Shown piece by piece: positions 44,466 to 54,234 of a stretch of 64,000 bases of DNA. The notes beneath the pieces are model-generated. The model saw only the letters and a list, made by a program, of their open reading frames with translations, made no database searches and was not told where the DNA came from. Each line of letters opens with the position of its first letter. Position 1 is the first letter of the stretch. This stretch comes from Parendozoicomonas haliclonae (GTDB lineage: Bacteria; Pseudomonadota; Gammaproteobacteria; Pseudomonadales; Endozoicomonadaceae). The DNA lies in assembly GCF_900174585.1 (NCBI RefSeq), contig NZ_FWPT01000004.1, positions 456,746 through 520,745 of the forward strand, read 5' to 3'. A program made the position numbers and the translations under genes.

Positions 44466-44980
44466 GGCGTTAGCTCCCGAAAGGAGAAGTCGCTGATAAC
44501 GTAATTATCAATATCCGCTGCCAGCGGGATTACGGTGCCTTCCTGCGCCACCGAACCTTTAAAGATGGTTCTGATCTTCAGGACTGGCTTTCGACCCTGC
44601 AGGGCGATGTAGCTGAGAACTGTGAGATCGGGATCCGGGGTTGGCGTGATCATCGGATCAGTCAGATTGCGGCCGTAGACCAATCTCACACTCTCTTTGT
44701 TCGCCTGCTCGGCATAGATTCCGTCTGCTCTGTAGCTCAGAGGAATCTCAACCGTGTTGGAGCGTGGGATATCAATCTGGAAATCCGTGCTGATCTGCTG
44801 ATCGCTGGTGACGCTGTCGAGGGTGATAACCGCCAGCCGGCGTTCTCCCTTCATGGTGCGGTAAATCAGCGTAGCCTGCATCTCCTCATCGGAAGCTGGC
44901 GGCCAGCTGGGAAGGTGCAGGCATCCACTGGTGAGAATGACGATAAGCGAAAGAATAATCGTTCGGGAGTAATGCCACAT
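44462..44980 (-). CDS. lipoprotein of unknown function
   Basis: A 172-residue protein with a lipoprotein signal peptide (SLIVILTSGC lipobox). The mature part is rich in beta strands with several repeated pairs (MKGERRLAVITLDSV; IDIPRSNTVEIPLSYRAD) and looks like a small periplasmic or outer-membrane beta domain. No family recognised. The ATG at 44980 is preferred to an upstream TTG. It is coupled to the disordered protein gene downstream. Confidence 0.65.
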   Translation of the reverse strand: MWHYSRTIILSLIVILTSGCLHLPSWPPASDEEMQATLIYRTMKGERRLAVITLDSVTSDQQISTDFQIDIPRSNTVEIPLSYRADGIYAEQANKESVRLVYGRNLTDPMITPTPDPDLTVLSYIALQGRKPVLKIRTIFKGSVAQEGTVIPLAADIDNYVISDFSFRELTP

Positions 44981-45058
44981 AAGCAAAGCCTGAGCCGGGT
45001 CTGTTAACAGATCATCGGCTACAAGGCTTTGGAAATAAGGGCTTTGGGGACAGGAGGC

Positions 45059-46063
45059 TTATTTGGCCGGCTTTTGCCCTGCATCTGCCAGGCAGTCACG
45101 GATAGTCACTGCCAGTTCGCTCATAAACTGTGGATAAGCATCCGGACCGGGTTTGATATCCGAAGCCAATGGATCCAGAACGTCGACAGAGGCATCGGTC
45201 TTATCGGTCATGGTCTTCAGATAGGATGGCTTGAACTGAGGCTCACGGAAGATACAGGTGTTGCCTGCCTCAAGCAGCTGATTGCGCAGCTGGACCATAT
45301 GCCGTGCGCCGGGGGCCTGTTCAGGGCTAACGGTAAAGGTATCCAGCACAGTCAGGCCATAGTGGCGGGTGAAGTAGCCCCAGGCATCGTGAAATACAAA
45401 GAAGCCCTGCTTTTTGGCATCTTTCAGTACGCTCTGGTTCAGCTGGTCAGTTGCCTGCACCTTATCGGCAAAGGCCAGATAGTTATGCTGATACTTCTCG
45501 GCATTGGCTTTATCCGCTTCGGAAAGCGCCTGCGTCATGGTACGAGCCATGGCGATGGCATTCTCCGGGCTTAACCAGATATGAGGGTCATGGGATCCAT
45601 GATTGTGGCCGTGATGATCGTGTTCATGGCCGTGTTCATTAGCATGATTATGTCCGGCGTGTTCATCTTCGTCCTGCTCAGCTGTAAGCAGGTTTTTCAC
45701 TTCCACACCTGGCACATCCATTAAAGGAATGGAGCGGTTCTTATCAACATGGCGATCCAGCAGATCGGTCATAAAGCTCTCGAGATCTTCTCCCACCCAG
45801 AAAACCAGATCCGCATTGGTCAGCTTGCGGACGTCAGACGGGCGCAGGCTGTAATCGTGGGGTGATGTGCCGGGAGGCAATAACAACTCCGGCTGGGAGA
45901 CACCGTCAGTGATGGCAGAGGCTATCAGCTCCAAAGGCTTGATGCTGACCAGAACCTTGGCAGGGGAGCTGCTGGCTGATGCCCACGCTGGCAGGAGAAT
46001 AAGAGAGAGAGCAGCAGCTTTGGTAATTTGACCAGTCAAAGCTCGGAGGCTGGAGAAAAGCAT
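45059..46063 (-). CDS. znuA: zinc ABC transporter periplasmic binding protein
   Basis: A 334-residue protein with a signal peptide ending near WASASSS. The cluster A-I fold shows SPHDYSLRPSDVRKL near residue 75. The large His/Asp loop (HNHANEHGHEHDHHGHNHG, about residues 140-165) is the mark of ZnuA. HDAWGYFTRHYGL and FREPQFKP are further metal-site regions. It delivers zinc to the ZnuBC permease, but znuB, znuC and zur are not adjacent. A good Zur box lies at 46087-46109. Confidence 0.93.
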   Translation of the reverse strand: MLFSSLRALTGQITKAAALSLILLPAWASASSSPAKVLVSIKPLELIASAITDGVSQPELLLPPGTSPHDYSLRPSDVRKLTNADLVFWVGEDLESFMTDLLDRHVDKNRSIPLMDVPGVEVKNLLTAEQDEDEHAGHNHANEHGHEHDHHGHNHGSHDPHIWLSPENAIAMARTMTQALSEADKANAEKYQHNYLAFADKVQATDQLNQSVLKDAKKQGFFVFHDAWGYFTRHYGLTVLDTFTVSPEQAPGARHMVQLRNQLLEAGNTCIFREPQFKPSYLKTMTDKTDASVDVLDPLASDIKPGPDAYPQFMSELAVTIRDCLADAGQKPAK

Positions 46064-46086
46064 CTTTGTACGTCGTCTTGGTAAAG

Positions 46087-46109
46087 TGAGTGTTATGTTA
46101 TTACATTTC
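46087..46109 (-). promoter_or_regulatory. Zur box upstream of znuA
   Basis: On the minus strand the element begins GAAATGTAATAACATAACAC. It matches most positions of the zinc-uptake repressor consensus GAAATGTTATAnTATAACA and lies 24 bases upstream of the znuA start. Confidence 0.75.
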
Positions 46110-46213
46110 TATTTGTTGGCAAGTCTACAGGGGATTTTTTAGGCAGGCTATCCCGCAGAGGGGATCTTTTCTCTTTTTCTTATAAGTAAAACCAATCAAC
46201 CGACATAAAGCTC

Positions 46214-46768
46214 ATGGACTTAACTTCTATACAGCTTTTCCTGCTGGTTGCCCCCGTTCTGGCTGCGATGTGGCTGGTCGCCATAAGTATTCGCAATGGT
46301 ATCGGCCCAATGCCCAGCTCACGTCCGGTTACAAAAGCTCTGAAGCTTCTGCTGCCTGAGAAGGTGAATGGAAGCATTATAGAGCTCGGCTGCGGGTGGG
46401 GGCGTGTGGCCATGCAGCTGGCCAGACATTATCCGGGCAATCAGGTTCTGGCGGTGGAGAATAATTTCCCGGTCTGGCTGGTGTGCTGGCTCAGAGTCAG
46501 ATTCTCAGGGCTGAGAAATATTCGGGTGGTGTATGGAGATATATACCAGTTTGATCTTACCAATGCCGGATTGGTGTATTGCTATCTATTCACTGGGGCT
46601 ATGCAGAGGTTGGGGGATCTGTTTCAGGAGGGGCGGAACGAACTGACACTGATATCAAGCACATTTGCACTCCCTGACCGGGAGGCCAGTAACATCGTTG
46701 AAGCGCAGGATTTATGGCGCAGCCGGCTTTATTGCTATGAATTACCGGCTGCGCAATCTCTCAATTAG
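46214..46768 (+). CDS. membrane-anchored class I methyltransferase-like protein
   Basis: A 184-residue protein. A transmembrane segment (FLLVAPVLAAMWLVAISI) is followed by a class I SAM-binding fold: motif I IIELGCGWGRVAMQLARHYP near residue 58, motif II VLAVENNFPVWLV, and VVYGDIYQF. The substrate is unknown. It diverges from znuA but does not appear to be linked to zinc. Its C-terminal end converges with a small minus-strand gene. Confidence 0.75.
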   Translation: MDLTSIQLFLLVAPVLAAMWLVAISIRNGIGPMPSSRPVTKALKLLLPEKVNGSIIELGCGWGRVAMQLARHYPGNQVLAVENNFPVWLVCWLRVRFSGLRNIRVVYGDIYQFDLTNAGLVYCYLFTGAMQRLGDLFQEGRNELTLISSTFALPDREASNIVEAQDLWRSRLYCYELPAAQSLN

Positions 46769-46775
46769 TTAAGAT

Positions 46776-46961
46776 TTACAAATTATCCCAGTAGCTGTCC
46801 TCGGACATCTCCTCCAGCCGTTTTTGTTCCATACGATCTTCAATCGCCCGCCGGATATAGAGCTGCTTCTGGGAAGTCTTCTCCGGCATTTCTGTATTAT
46901 CCTGCCCAGGGGTCAGGTCATAGAGGTCGGAGGCTTTTTCTTCAACGACTGTAGTCGCCAT
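46776..46961 (-). CDS. small PA3496-like protein
   Basis: A 61-residue acidic protein. SQKQLYIRRAIEDRMEQKRL in the middle and SYWDNL at the end match the small PA3496-type family found next to hexR in many gammaproteobacteria. Function unknown. It lies 124 bases downstream of hexR on the same strand, with a possible own promoter. Confidence 0.65.
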   Translation of the reverse strand: MATTVVEEKASDLYDLTPGQDNTEMPEKTSQKQLYIRRAIEDRMEQKRLEEMSEDSYWDNL

Positions 46962-47085
46962 AGGTGATCCCCTTTCTTCTTTTTGTTGTTGGGTCAGTAC
47001 TACTCGGGTCTTAACTCAAGACCACAATCTGACTTTACTCAGGCAATCCTGCCTGTTCCTGTCGGCTAAAAAGCCATCCCAAGCA

Positions 47086-47940
47086 TCACTGCTGGGTAAT
47101 ACGCAGAGTACGCAAGTTTTGTTTCACTTTCTCAAGTTGCTCTGCAAGCTCCGGGCCACGGGTGCGTGCAACACCCATCGCCAGAATATCAATCACCGTT
47201 AAGTGCACAATGCGTGAAGTCAGCGGCGTATAAATGTCGGTATCTTCAGGTACATCCACAGCAATAGTCATTTCAGTATGCTTGGCCAGTGGTGAATCAC
47301 CCGGGCAAAGAGCGATCACATGGGCGCCCTGTTTGCGGGCAAGAGTCACCATATGAAGCAGCTCACGGGTTCGGCCGGTTTGTGAAATAGCGACAACAGC
47401 GTCGTCTTTTCCAAGAGTGGCTGCCGAAATAGACTGCATGTGAGGATCCGAATAGGCCGATGCACTGACCTGAAGCCGGAAAAATTTATGCTGGGCATCG
47501 TGAGCTACGTTGCCTGAGGCGCCGAAGCCATAGAACTCGATTCTCCGTGCGCCACTTAATAGCTTGATGGCTTTATCCAGCACGGATGAAGAGATGGAGT
47601 TGCGTACTTCCAACAGACTGTGGATGGTGGCATCAAAGACTTTGCGGGTAATTGAGCTGGTATCGTCATTATCGGCAATGACAAAACGGGAGAAGTCATT
47701 TCCTGAGGCGAGCGTCTGAGCCAGCTTCAGTTTGAAGTCCTGAAAGCCTGTGCACTTGAGGGCTTTGCAGAAACGAACCACTGTTGGTTCACTGACTCTG
47801 CATTGGGCTGCAAGTTCTGCAATGCTGGTACGAACAACGCCAGCCGGATCTTTTTCTATAAAGTCCGCAACCTTGAGTTCCGAAGGTCTCAGCTGATCTC
47901 GTTTTTCTTCTATCTGCCTGAGCAGGTTGATGCTGGCCAT
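47086..47940 (-). CDS. hexR: RpiR-family regulator HexR
   Basis: A 284-residue protein. An N-terminal RpiR helix-turn-helix (IAELAAQCRVSEPTVVRFCKA near residue 45) precedes a SIS sugar-phosphate domain (about 115-270; RRIEFYGFGASGNVAHDAQHK and DDAVVAISQTGRTRELL). HexR controls central carbon genes (zwf, edd, gap, pyk) in response to 2-keto-3-deoxy-6-phosphogluconate. The ATG at 47940 gives the usual MASINLLRQIEEK N-terminus. Confidence 0.9.
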   Translation of the reverse strand: MASINLLRQIEEKRDQLRPSELKVADFIEKDPAGVVRTSIAELAAQCRVSEPTVVRFCKALKCTGFQDFKLKLAQTLASGNDFSRFVIADNDDTSSITRKVFDATIHSLLEVRNSISSSVLDKAIKLLSGARRIEFYGFGASGNVAHDAQHKFFRLQVSASAYSDPHMQSISAATLGKDDAVVAISQTGRTRELLHMVTLARKQGAHVIALCPGDSPLAKHTEMTIAVDVPEDTDIYTPLTSRIVHLTVIDILAMGVARTRGPELAEQLEKVKQNLRTLRITQQ

Positions 47941-48122
47941 GCTCTGGAGCAACGCTCTTTAACCGGATATTAATTATTGTTGAACGTTATACATTAAATT
48001 TCGGTATACCACTATCTCTCATTTCGGCAAAACAGTTATCTAATAGCCTGTTTTTGCGCCGGTTTACGCAAAATTTCACCACTAATGCGTTTCATATTTA
48101 TAAATAAGACTTGGGTTTAATA

Positions 48123-49535
48123 ATGTCTCCGTTCGCTCGTGTTTTGCATCCGGATAGTAAGGATTTCCTGCGGAGGCTCTGGCATCTGGCGGTGCCTGTA
48201 TCCATTCAGGCCATGATGTTTTCCATTCTTGGCCTTATCGATATTGTGATGGTTGGTCATCTGGGTGAGTCCGCAGTCGCGGCTGTTGGCCTGGGTAACC
48301 GTATATTTTTCTTTAACCTGATTCTGACGGCTGCACTGGGTGGCGGCATGAGTGTGCTCGCCTCTCAATTTATCGGGGCGGGAGATGAAGGTGGTTTGCG
48401 GCGAACGCTTTGTCAGGCTCTGGTATCAGCTGTGTTGATGAATCTGCCGTTTATTCTCGCGTACCTGTTTGTACCGGAATGGCTGTTGGGGCTCGCGAGT
48501 AGTGATGCCACTTTGCTGGATCAGGCTGTGACCTACATGATGATCACCGGCCCATCGATTTTCTGTACGGCTGTGGTCGTACCAATTGAGGCAGCTCTCC
48601 GTGCATCCGGTGATACCAAAACACCAACCTGGGTTGGTTTCTACGCCATCGTAGTAAACGTCATTCTTAACTATGTGCTGATTTTCGGGGAGTTTGGTTT
48701 TCCGGAGATGGGCGTAGCCGGTTCGGCTTGGGGCACAACGCTTTCGCGGCTGTTCCAGACCTTGGTTTTGGCAGTGTTTATTTACCGCCAGAAGAGACAC
48801 CTGATTCCATCAGCTGAAGATATCGCCAAGGCCAGCCAGAAAAAGGAGATCCAGCGCTACTTGGGTGTTGCTCTTCCCGTGCTGCTGCAGGATGGCCTTT
48901 GGGCATTCGGTGTCGTGCTGTACAACGTGATTTATGCCCGTATCGGTGTGGATGAACTGGCAGTTATGAGTGCGGTGTCTTCCATAGAAGGCATTCTGAT
49001 GTCTCTATTCATTGGCTTCGGAATCGGCTGCTCGATCATGCTGGGCCAGGAGTTGGGAGCCAAACGCTTTGATCGCGCCTGGGTTCAGGGTGTTACGGTG
49101 ATGGGCATCGCGCCTCTAGTGGCATTGTTAATTGGAGCGCTGTTGATTGTGTTCCGTACCAGCATTGTCTCACTGTTCGGTCAGTTTGATGCGGAAACCC
49201 AGAGCCTTGCAGATACCGTTATGGTGATCTCCGGCTTGGCGCTGTTTATTCGGGTGATTAACTTTACCGGGATTATTGGTCTGCTGCGCAGTGGTGGTGA
49301 TGTTCGCTACAGCGCGGTGCTCAATATTATCGGGATGTGGGGCTTTGGTGTACCAATGGCTTTGTGTGGTGCATTTATCTTCAAGTTGCCGCTTTACTGG
49401 GTTTTCGTCTGTGCCCTGAGCGAAGAAATCGTGAAGATGTTTATGGTGGTTTGGCGGATTCACTCCAAGCGCTGGTTAAAGAACCTGGTGGCCGATCCTG
49501 TTGATGAGTTGATGGAAGTTCATAAAGCCGCTTAA
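48123..49535 (+). CDS. MATE-family efflux pump
   Basis: A 470-residue membrane protein with twelve predicted segments in two halves. Family patterns include PVSIQAMMFSILGLIDIVMVGHL at the start, GNRIFFFNLILTAALGGGMS, and a pseudo-repeat AVMSAVSSIEGILMSLFIGF in the second half. These pumps export cationic drugs using sodium or protons; the substrate range is unknown. The ATG at 48123 has no strong ribosome binding site. A strong terminator follows. Confidence 0.88.
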   Translation: MSPFARVLHPDSKDFLRRLWHLAVPVSIQAMMFSILGLIDIVMVGHLGESAVAAVGLGNRIFFFNLILTAALGGGMSVLASQFIGAGDEGGLRRTLCQALVSAVLMNLPFILAYLFVPEWLLGLASSDATLLDQAVTYMMITGPSIFCTAVVVPIEAALRASGDTKTPTWVGFYAIVVNVILNYVLIFGEFGFPEMGVAGSAWGTTLSRLFQTLVLAVFIYRQKRHLIPSAEDIAKASQKKEIQRYLGVALPVLLQDGLWAFGVVLYNVIYARIGVDELAVMSAVSSIEGILMSLFIGFGIGCSIMLGQELGAKRFDRAWVQGVTVMGIAPLVALLIGALLIVFRTSIVSLFGQFDAETQSLADTVMVISGLALFIRVINFTGIIGLLRSGGDVRYSAVLNIIGMWGFGVPMALCGAFIFKLPLYWVFVCALSEEIVKMFMVVWRIHSKRWLKNLVADPVDELMEVHKAA

Positions 49536-49543
49536 GCGCAAAA

Positions 49544-49580
49544 GCCGCCCGACAGGCAAAGAACCTTGTCGGGCGGTTTT
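49544..49580. terminator. rho-independent terminator
   Basis: CCGCCCGACAAGG-type stem (49545-49556 with 49564-49576) followed by TTTT. It ends the MATE gene and overlaps the end of the convergent phosphatase gene. Confidence 0.88.
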
Positions 49581-51015
49581 ATTGGTTGTCCCGATAAGTA
49601 TCGGAATAATCCAGTGAGACATCTCCACACACGTCATTCAGGCTTACTCCTCTGTAAAGGGATGAGTAAAACGCCTCAACCGTCTGCCACTCGCATAAAC
49701 CATCAGCACGGTCACAACCCGCGACAGGAAATGGCATAACTCTCTCGTTCATCAGCATGCGGGTTTTGTAAACATCCGCACTATCACCCTCACAGCGATA
49801 GGTCTGCCAGACAAGATTGGAAGACATGGGACAAAGACTTGAGACATTCCAGGTTATCTCACCCTGCTTGTTTGTAGAGTTCTCATAATTCACCAAGTTG
49901 AGTGCCTGCATCAGGCGCAGCAACGTTGACTCATGGGCAAAGCGCAGCTCAACGAAAGGTGTTGAATCTGGGTTTTCGATAGCTGCTGATGTTGTGGACA
50001 GAAAACTGTCTAAAAGCACAACGGCGGATGTGGCATTTAATCTGTCGTGTTCTTTCGCTGGGCCTCGACCATAGAACTGCCTTCGGTTGGATATCTGACC
50101 ATAAGCCTCAAACAGGGTTTTGAACTCAGGTGCCTGTGACAGCAAATGGCAAATACCCAATTCGTAATTCTGGTTGGCATCCAATGCGCAGAGCTTGTGA
50201 GCCAGCTTGTTGAAGTTCAGCGACTGTTTTGCATTCAGGTCCGAAATAAAAGAGCTCGAAAAGCTCGACATTTTCTCCCTTACCTCAGGGGTATTCCGTG
50301 GCTGATAGATAGTCTCGAGATTGTTATCAACAACCTCTTTCCAGCCCGTCACCATCTTTTTGCAAACCTGATAGAACTGCAGCTCCGTATCAAGCTCATC
50401 TTTTGTGGGAGTTTGAAACGCAACATTTAAAGCCTTTTGATTCTCAACCCCGAGTGTGCGCTCCCAGCCCTGAAGGAATGCGATGCGACTGGTGTGTGTT
50501 CGGTGAACAACCGTGCTTTTGGCAATGGCTGAGCGTCGCTTTAGATTATCAAGAAACGCCTCTGCGCTCAGGCCGCTGCTGGCGATCAAGCGTTCTGCGA
50601 TCGCAGCCTGCTCCTGTTCCCCCTGTTTGGTTATCTCTCCGGCTGGATTCAGGGGGCCGTTATAGAGCGCGATTTGCTGTTGGATAATTGTGGCAAGAGC
50701 CTGACCTGCGGGTGTTAGTGATGAGCTCGATGGATCTGCAAGCCCCAAAGCCTCGGCGGGCTTTTGGAACTCCTTTTTCCAGACAGCGTCGCCACCAGGG
50801 TAGCGTGAACCATGACGCCCCAGATGGTTGATATGCACCAGAGAACAGTTGGGCGGTGGGGCGGCAATAATATCCGGATGTGTATAAGGACGTTTGGTCC
50901 CGAGATGGGGCTCTATTGAATTACGGACTTGTTCACGAAAAGTATCACCCGGCGCAGAAAAGCCAAAGGGTGTGATCAGACTGCCAAGCAGGAAAACAAT
51001 CCCTGTTTTCTTCAT
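49579..51015 (-). CDS. secreted histidine phosphatase, MINPP/phytase-like
   Basis: A 478-residue protein with a signal peptide (MKKTGIVFLLGSLITPFGFSA). The catalytic motif is HLGRHGSRYPGGDAVWKK near residue 66 (RHGxRxP), and the second catalytic part is LRFAHESTLLRLMQAL near residue 345, which follows the H-A/E type of multiple inositol polyphosphate phosphatases rather than the HD type. It would release phosphate from phytate or other phosphate esters in the periplasm or outside. Solitary gene. Confidence 0.8.
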   Translation of the reverse strand: MKKTGIVFLLGSLITPFGFSAPGDTFREQVRNSIEPHLGTKRPYTHPDIIAAPPPNCSLVHINHLGRHGSRYPGGDAVWKKEFQKPAEALGLADPSSSSLTPAGQALATIIQQQIALYNGPLNPAGEITKQGEQEQAAIAERLIASSGLSAEAFLDNLKRRSAIAKSTVVHRTHTSRIAFLQGWERTLGVENQKALNVAFQTPTKDELDTELQFYQVCKKMVTGWKEVVDNNLETIYQPRNTPEVREKMSSFSSSFISDLNAKQSLNFNKLAHKLCALDANQNYELGICHLLSQAPEFKTLFEAYGQISNRRQFYGRGPAKEHDRLNATSAVVLLDSFLSTTSAAIENPDSTPFVELRFAHESTLLRLMQALNLVNYENSTNKQGEITWNVSSLCPMSSNLVWQTYRCEGDSADVYKTRMLMNERVMPFPVAGCDRADGLCEWQTVEAFYSSLYRGVSLNDVCGDVSLDYSDTYRDNQ

Positions 51016-51074
51016 GGTGTATGGGTTCTGCCAAGGTTTTTCCTTAGGTTAGCCCATAGGCTTTAAGTCTTCTT

Positions 51075-53960
51075 TCAGCCGGCCTTAAGCTTGGTTTCTA
51101 TAAACTCGTTGAACTCACTCACTGGCAGCGGTCGGCTGATAAAGTAACCCTGCACCTCATCGCAATCATGCTGGCTCAGGAACTGAATATGATCTTGAGT
51201 CTCAACGCCTTCAGCGATAACCGTCAAATCCAGGCTGTGTGCCATAGCGATAATTGCCTTAGTGATTGCAGAATCATTATCGTTCTGGTCGATGTGTGAG
51301 ATAAACGAGCGGTCAATTTTGAGGCTGTTTACCGGCAGGCGCTTCAGATAACTCAGGGATGAGTAGCCGGTGCCAAAATCATCAATGCTGAGGGTGACGC
51401 CAAGATCGCGAATGCGGGAGAGCAGTTCAATCGCCTGATCAATATCTTCCATGACCTGGCTTTCGGTAATCTCCAGCTCCAGCAGATGTGCCGGAATATT
51501 ATGCTTATCCAGCAGCTCGGATATCTGATCTGCCAGATTTCCGCGGCGCAGCTGGCCGGCCGCGACATTCACAGAGATACGAATCTCCCAGCCCCGGCTT
51601 AGCCAGGAGCTGGTCTGCCGGCAGGCTTCTTCCAGAACAAAGTCGCCAATCTCATTAATCAGACCGGTCTCTTCTGCAATGCCGATAAATGAGCCCGGCA
51701 TAATCAAGCCCTGCTCGGGATGATTCCAGCGAATCAAAGCTTCGGCCGTGGTGATGCTTTCCTCGTTCAGGCTCATCTTGGGCTGGTAATACACTTCAAG
51801 CTGATCGCCGCTGATGGCCTGACGCAGGCTGCTTTCCAGCGCCAGCCGCTCCTTGGATGTTGTGCTCAATGAGCTGTTGAACAGCTGAACCGTGTTGCCA
51901 CCCAGAGTTTTGGCCTGATTCATGGCCAGGTCAGCCTGACTGATCAGGCTCTGCATCTCACGGGCATTTTCCGGGTAACGGCTGATGCCGATGCTGACGC
52001 CAACCAGAAGCTCGTGGTCGCCAATCACATACGGTGTTGAGAGTGTGCTGATAATCTCTTTGGAAAGCTCTTCCAGAATCTCCGGCTCGGTCCAGTTGTC
52101 GATAACCAGAGCAAACTCATCACTGCCAAGACGTGCGGTCGTGTTCATTCGAGCCGTATGTCTGAGCAGTCGCCGGGACACCTGCTTGAGAAGTTCATCA
52201 CCCGTGCTGTGGCCAAGGGTATCGTTGATCTGCCGGAAACGATCCAGATCAATCATCACCAGAGCGACATCGGAATGATCCTGTTCAGCCTGGATGAGAG
52301 CATCGTGCAGGCGGGATTGAAGAAGAGTCCGGTTAGTCAGGCCAGTCAGAGGATCATAATTGGAGAGATACTGCAGGCGCTCCTGGGTTTCCTTATGCTG
52401 GGTCAGATCACGGAACAAGCCGACATAGTGCAGAATCTTTCCAGCCTTATCTTTAACGGCCTTAATCTGCAGCCAGATAGGGAAGGGTTGTCCGTTCTTC
52501 TTATAATCGACGAGCTCACTTTCTGCATGGCCTGACTCGGAAAGTTCCTGCAGCATGCTGAAGTAGCGTTCACGCCCGTGGTTTGGGTGCAGCTCTAGGG
52601 TCGATTTGCCAATAATATCCTTGTCTTTATAACCGGTCAGATCCCGCATGGCCTGATTGACCGTCATAAACCGGAATTTTTTATCCAGAACAAAAATACC
52701 ATCGCTGGTATTTTCAAAAACCGTAACGGCCAGCTGAGCCTCTTGCTCATACTTCATTTCCAGACTGATATCGCGGCGTGTTCCCAGCATGCGGACGGCG
52801 CGCTTACGGTGATCCCACTCCACAACCTGACCGCGGTCTTCTACCCAGACCCAATGGCCAAGGGCATGGCGAATCCGGTAGCGGGCAATGTATTGCTCGG
52901 TTTTACCCCGGAGATGAGATTTGATGGCGCGCCTTACCTTGGTGACATCATCCGTGTGAATCATGTGTTCCAGATGGCCTTTAAAGCCATCCAGTTGCTC
53001 GATGTTGTAGCCGAACAGCTCCTCGAACCGGCTGTGGTAAATCTGTTCGGACTCCATGTTCCAATCCCAGAAACCGAGGCGACTGGCAGAAAGAACGCGG
53101 GTCAGGCGTTGTTCACTTTCCTGTAAGGCTTCGCTGGCCTTCTCTCTCTGTCCGATCTCTTCACTAAGGCGATCATTGGTCAGAGTCAGCTCACGGGTTC
53201 TGTTGGCAACAATCTTTTCCAGATTGAGCCGGGCATCTTCCAGCTCCTGGCGGGCCGCTTCGGTTTTGCGGTTCTCGTTAGAAAGACGCTGGCTCAGGGA
53301 GCGGTTCATCAGTTGTCTGGAAAGGGCAGAGAGCGACATCTGATGAATAAAGTAAGCGGGGTAGGAAACAGCCAATAGCAGAATAGGGCCGGCGATTGCC
53401 CAGCCCTGCAGAGCTGTACTGCCGGTTGACCAGAGCCAGATGGACATTCCCAGGACCAGCGGCGTACTGAAGAAGAAAAATGCGGGCAGGTAGGTTGAGT
53501 AAAATATTGCGCAGCTAAATACGGCAATCATCATCACCGTAAAGATAGTAACCACATGCCAGGGTTCGGAAATGGAAAAGAAGGCATAGGTTGAGCCTGC
53601 CAGCAGCAAGCCTCCGGCAAGGTTGGAAAAGTTAAACATTCTGAGCCACAGCTTTTGCCGCTTGGGCAGGCTGATCTCACTCTGGAGAAACGTCTTGCTG
53701 AGGAGTATGCGTACACCGCCGAAAGCACCAAACCCGACAACATAGAGCAGAGCTGCGGTGAGCAGGGCATCATCCCAGAACAGCCCAAAGAAGACCGTTG
53801 AACAGAGCAGGACAATGATAAATAAGCGCAGGGAGCCTTTGTGCAGAAGACGTAACTGCTCGGTGCGAATAAGTGTGCCAAGAGCGCCATCTTCATTGAG
53901 ATCGGAAGATGTGACCTTTGTAGGCTCTGAAACTGAGAGAGTGTCTGTGGCCTGGTTCAT
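51075..53960 (-). CDS. membrane PAS-PAS-GGDEF-EAL protein
   Basis: A 961-residue c-di-GMP enzyme. The N-terminal 210 residues hold about six transmembrane helices, followed by a coiled coil (about 210-285). Two PAS domains follow (about 285-400, with FWDWNMESEQIYHSRFEELF, and 405-525). The GGDEF domain has the degenerate site G612-SDEF, so cyclase activity is doubtful. The EAL domain is intact: E740-ALIRWNHPEQG and IDDFGTGYSSLSYLKRLP, so the protein is probably a phosphodiesterase that responds to a PAS-sensed signal. Confidence 0.88.
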   Translation of the reverse strand: MNQATDTLSVSEPTKVTSSDLNEDGALGTLIRTEQLRLLHKGSLRLFIIVLLCSTVFFGLFWDDALLTAALLYVVGFGAFGGVRILLSKTFLQSEISLPKRQKLWLRMFNFSNLAGGLLLAGSTYAFFSISEPWHVVTIFTVMMIAVFSCAIFYSTYLPAFFFFSTPLVLGMSIWLWSTGSTALQGWAIAGPILLLAVSYPAYFIHQMSLSALSRQLMNRSLSQRLSNENRKTEAARQELEDARLNLEKIVANRTRELTLTNDRLSEEIGQREKASEALQESEQRLTRVLSASRLGFWDWNMESEQIYHSRFEELFGYNIEQLDGFKGHLEHMIHTDDVTKVRRAIKSHLRGKTEQYIARYRIRHALGHWVWVEDRGQVVEWDHRKRAVRMLGTRRDISLEMKYEQEAQLAVTVFENTSDGIFVLDKKFRFMTVNQAMRDLTGYKDKDIIGKSTLELHPNHGRERYFSMLQELSESGHAESELVDYKKNGQPFPIWLQIKAVKDKAGKILHYVGLFRDLTQHKETQERLQYLSNYDPLTGLTNRTLLQSRLHDALIQAEQDHSDVALVMIDLDRFRQINDTLGHSTGDELLKQVSRRLLRHTARMNTTARLGSDEFALVIDNWTEPEILEELSKEIISTLSTPYVIGDHELLVGVSIGISRYPENAREMQSLISQADLAMNQAKTLGGNTVQLFNSSLSTTSKERLALESSLRQAISGDQLEVYYQPKMSLNEESITTAEALIRWNHPEQGLIMPGSFIGIAEETGLINEIGDFVLEEACRQTSSWLSRGWEIRISVNVAAGQLRRGNLADQISELLDKHNIPAHLLELEITESQVMEDIDQAIELLSRIRDLGVTLSIDDFGTGYSSLSYLKRLPVNSLKIDRSFISHIDQNDNDSAITKAIIAMAHSLDLTVIAEGVETQDHIQFLSQHDCDEVQGYFISRPLPVSEFNEFIETKLKAG

Positions 53961-54234
53961 AATCGCAGAATAAGGGAACCCCTGGTTACCGAGGTATCCT
54001 TACCTGTTCTTATTATTATCAGCTTGAGGGGCATCCATGCGCCCACCACTCAACAAAAACTGCTCATTTGTACTGCAGCGTGAATACCCATGCTAACGGC
54101 TCAGTATGCATTGGACAACTGTTGTATGAGGATTACTTGTAGTGAGTGCAGTGCACAATGATTACTGAACAGCAGCCAAGCTTTTCGATAAACTAATGCA
54201 CTTGGCTTTTTCTCCGGAGTGACTGGCCCGAATT

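Noticed and set aside
53961..54234. LexA box upstream of uvrD
   Set aside because: No CTGT-N8-ACAG dyad is present. CTG and CAG triplets occur but not in the correct spacing.
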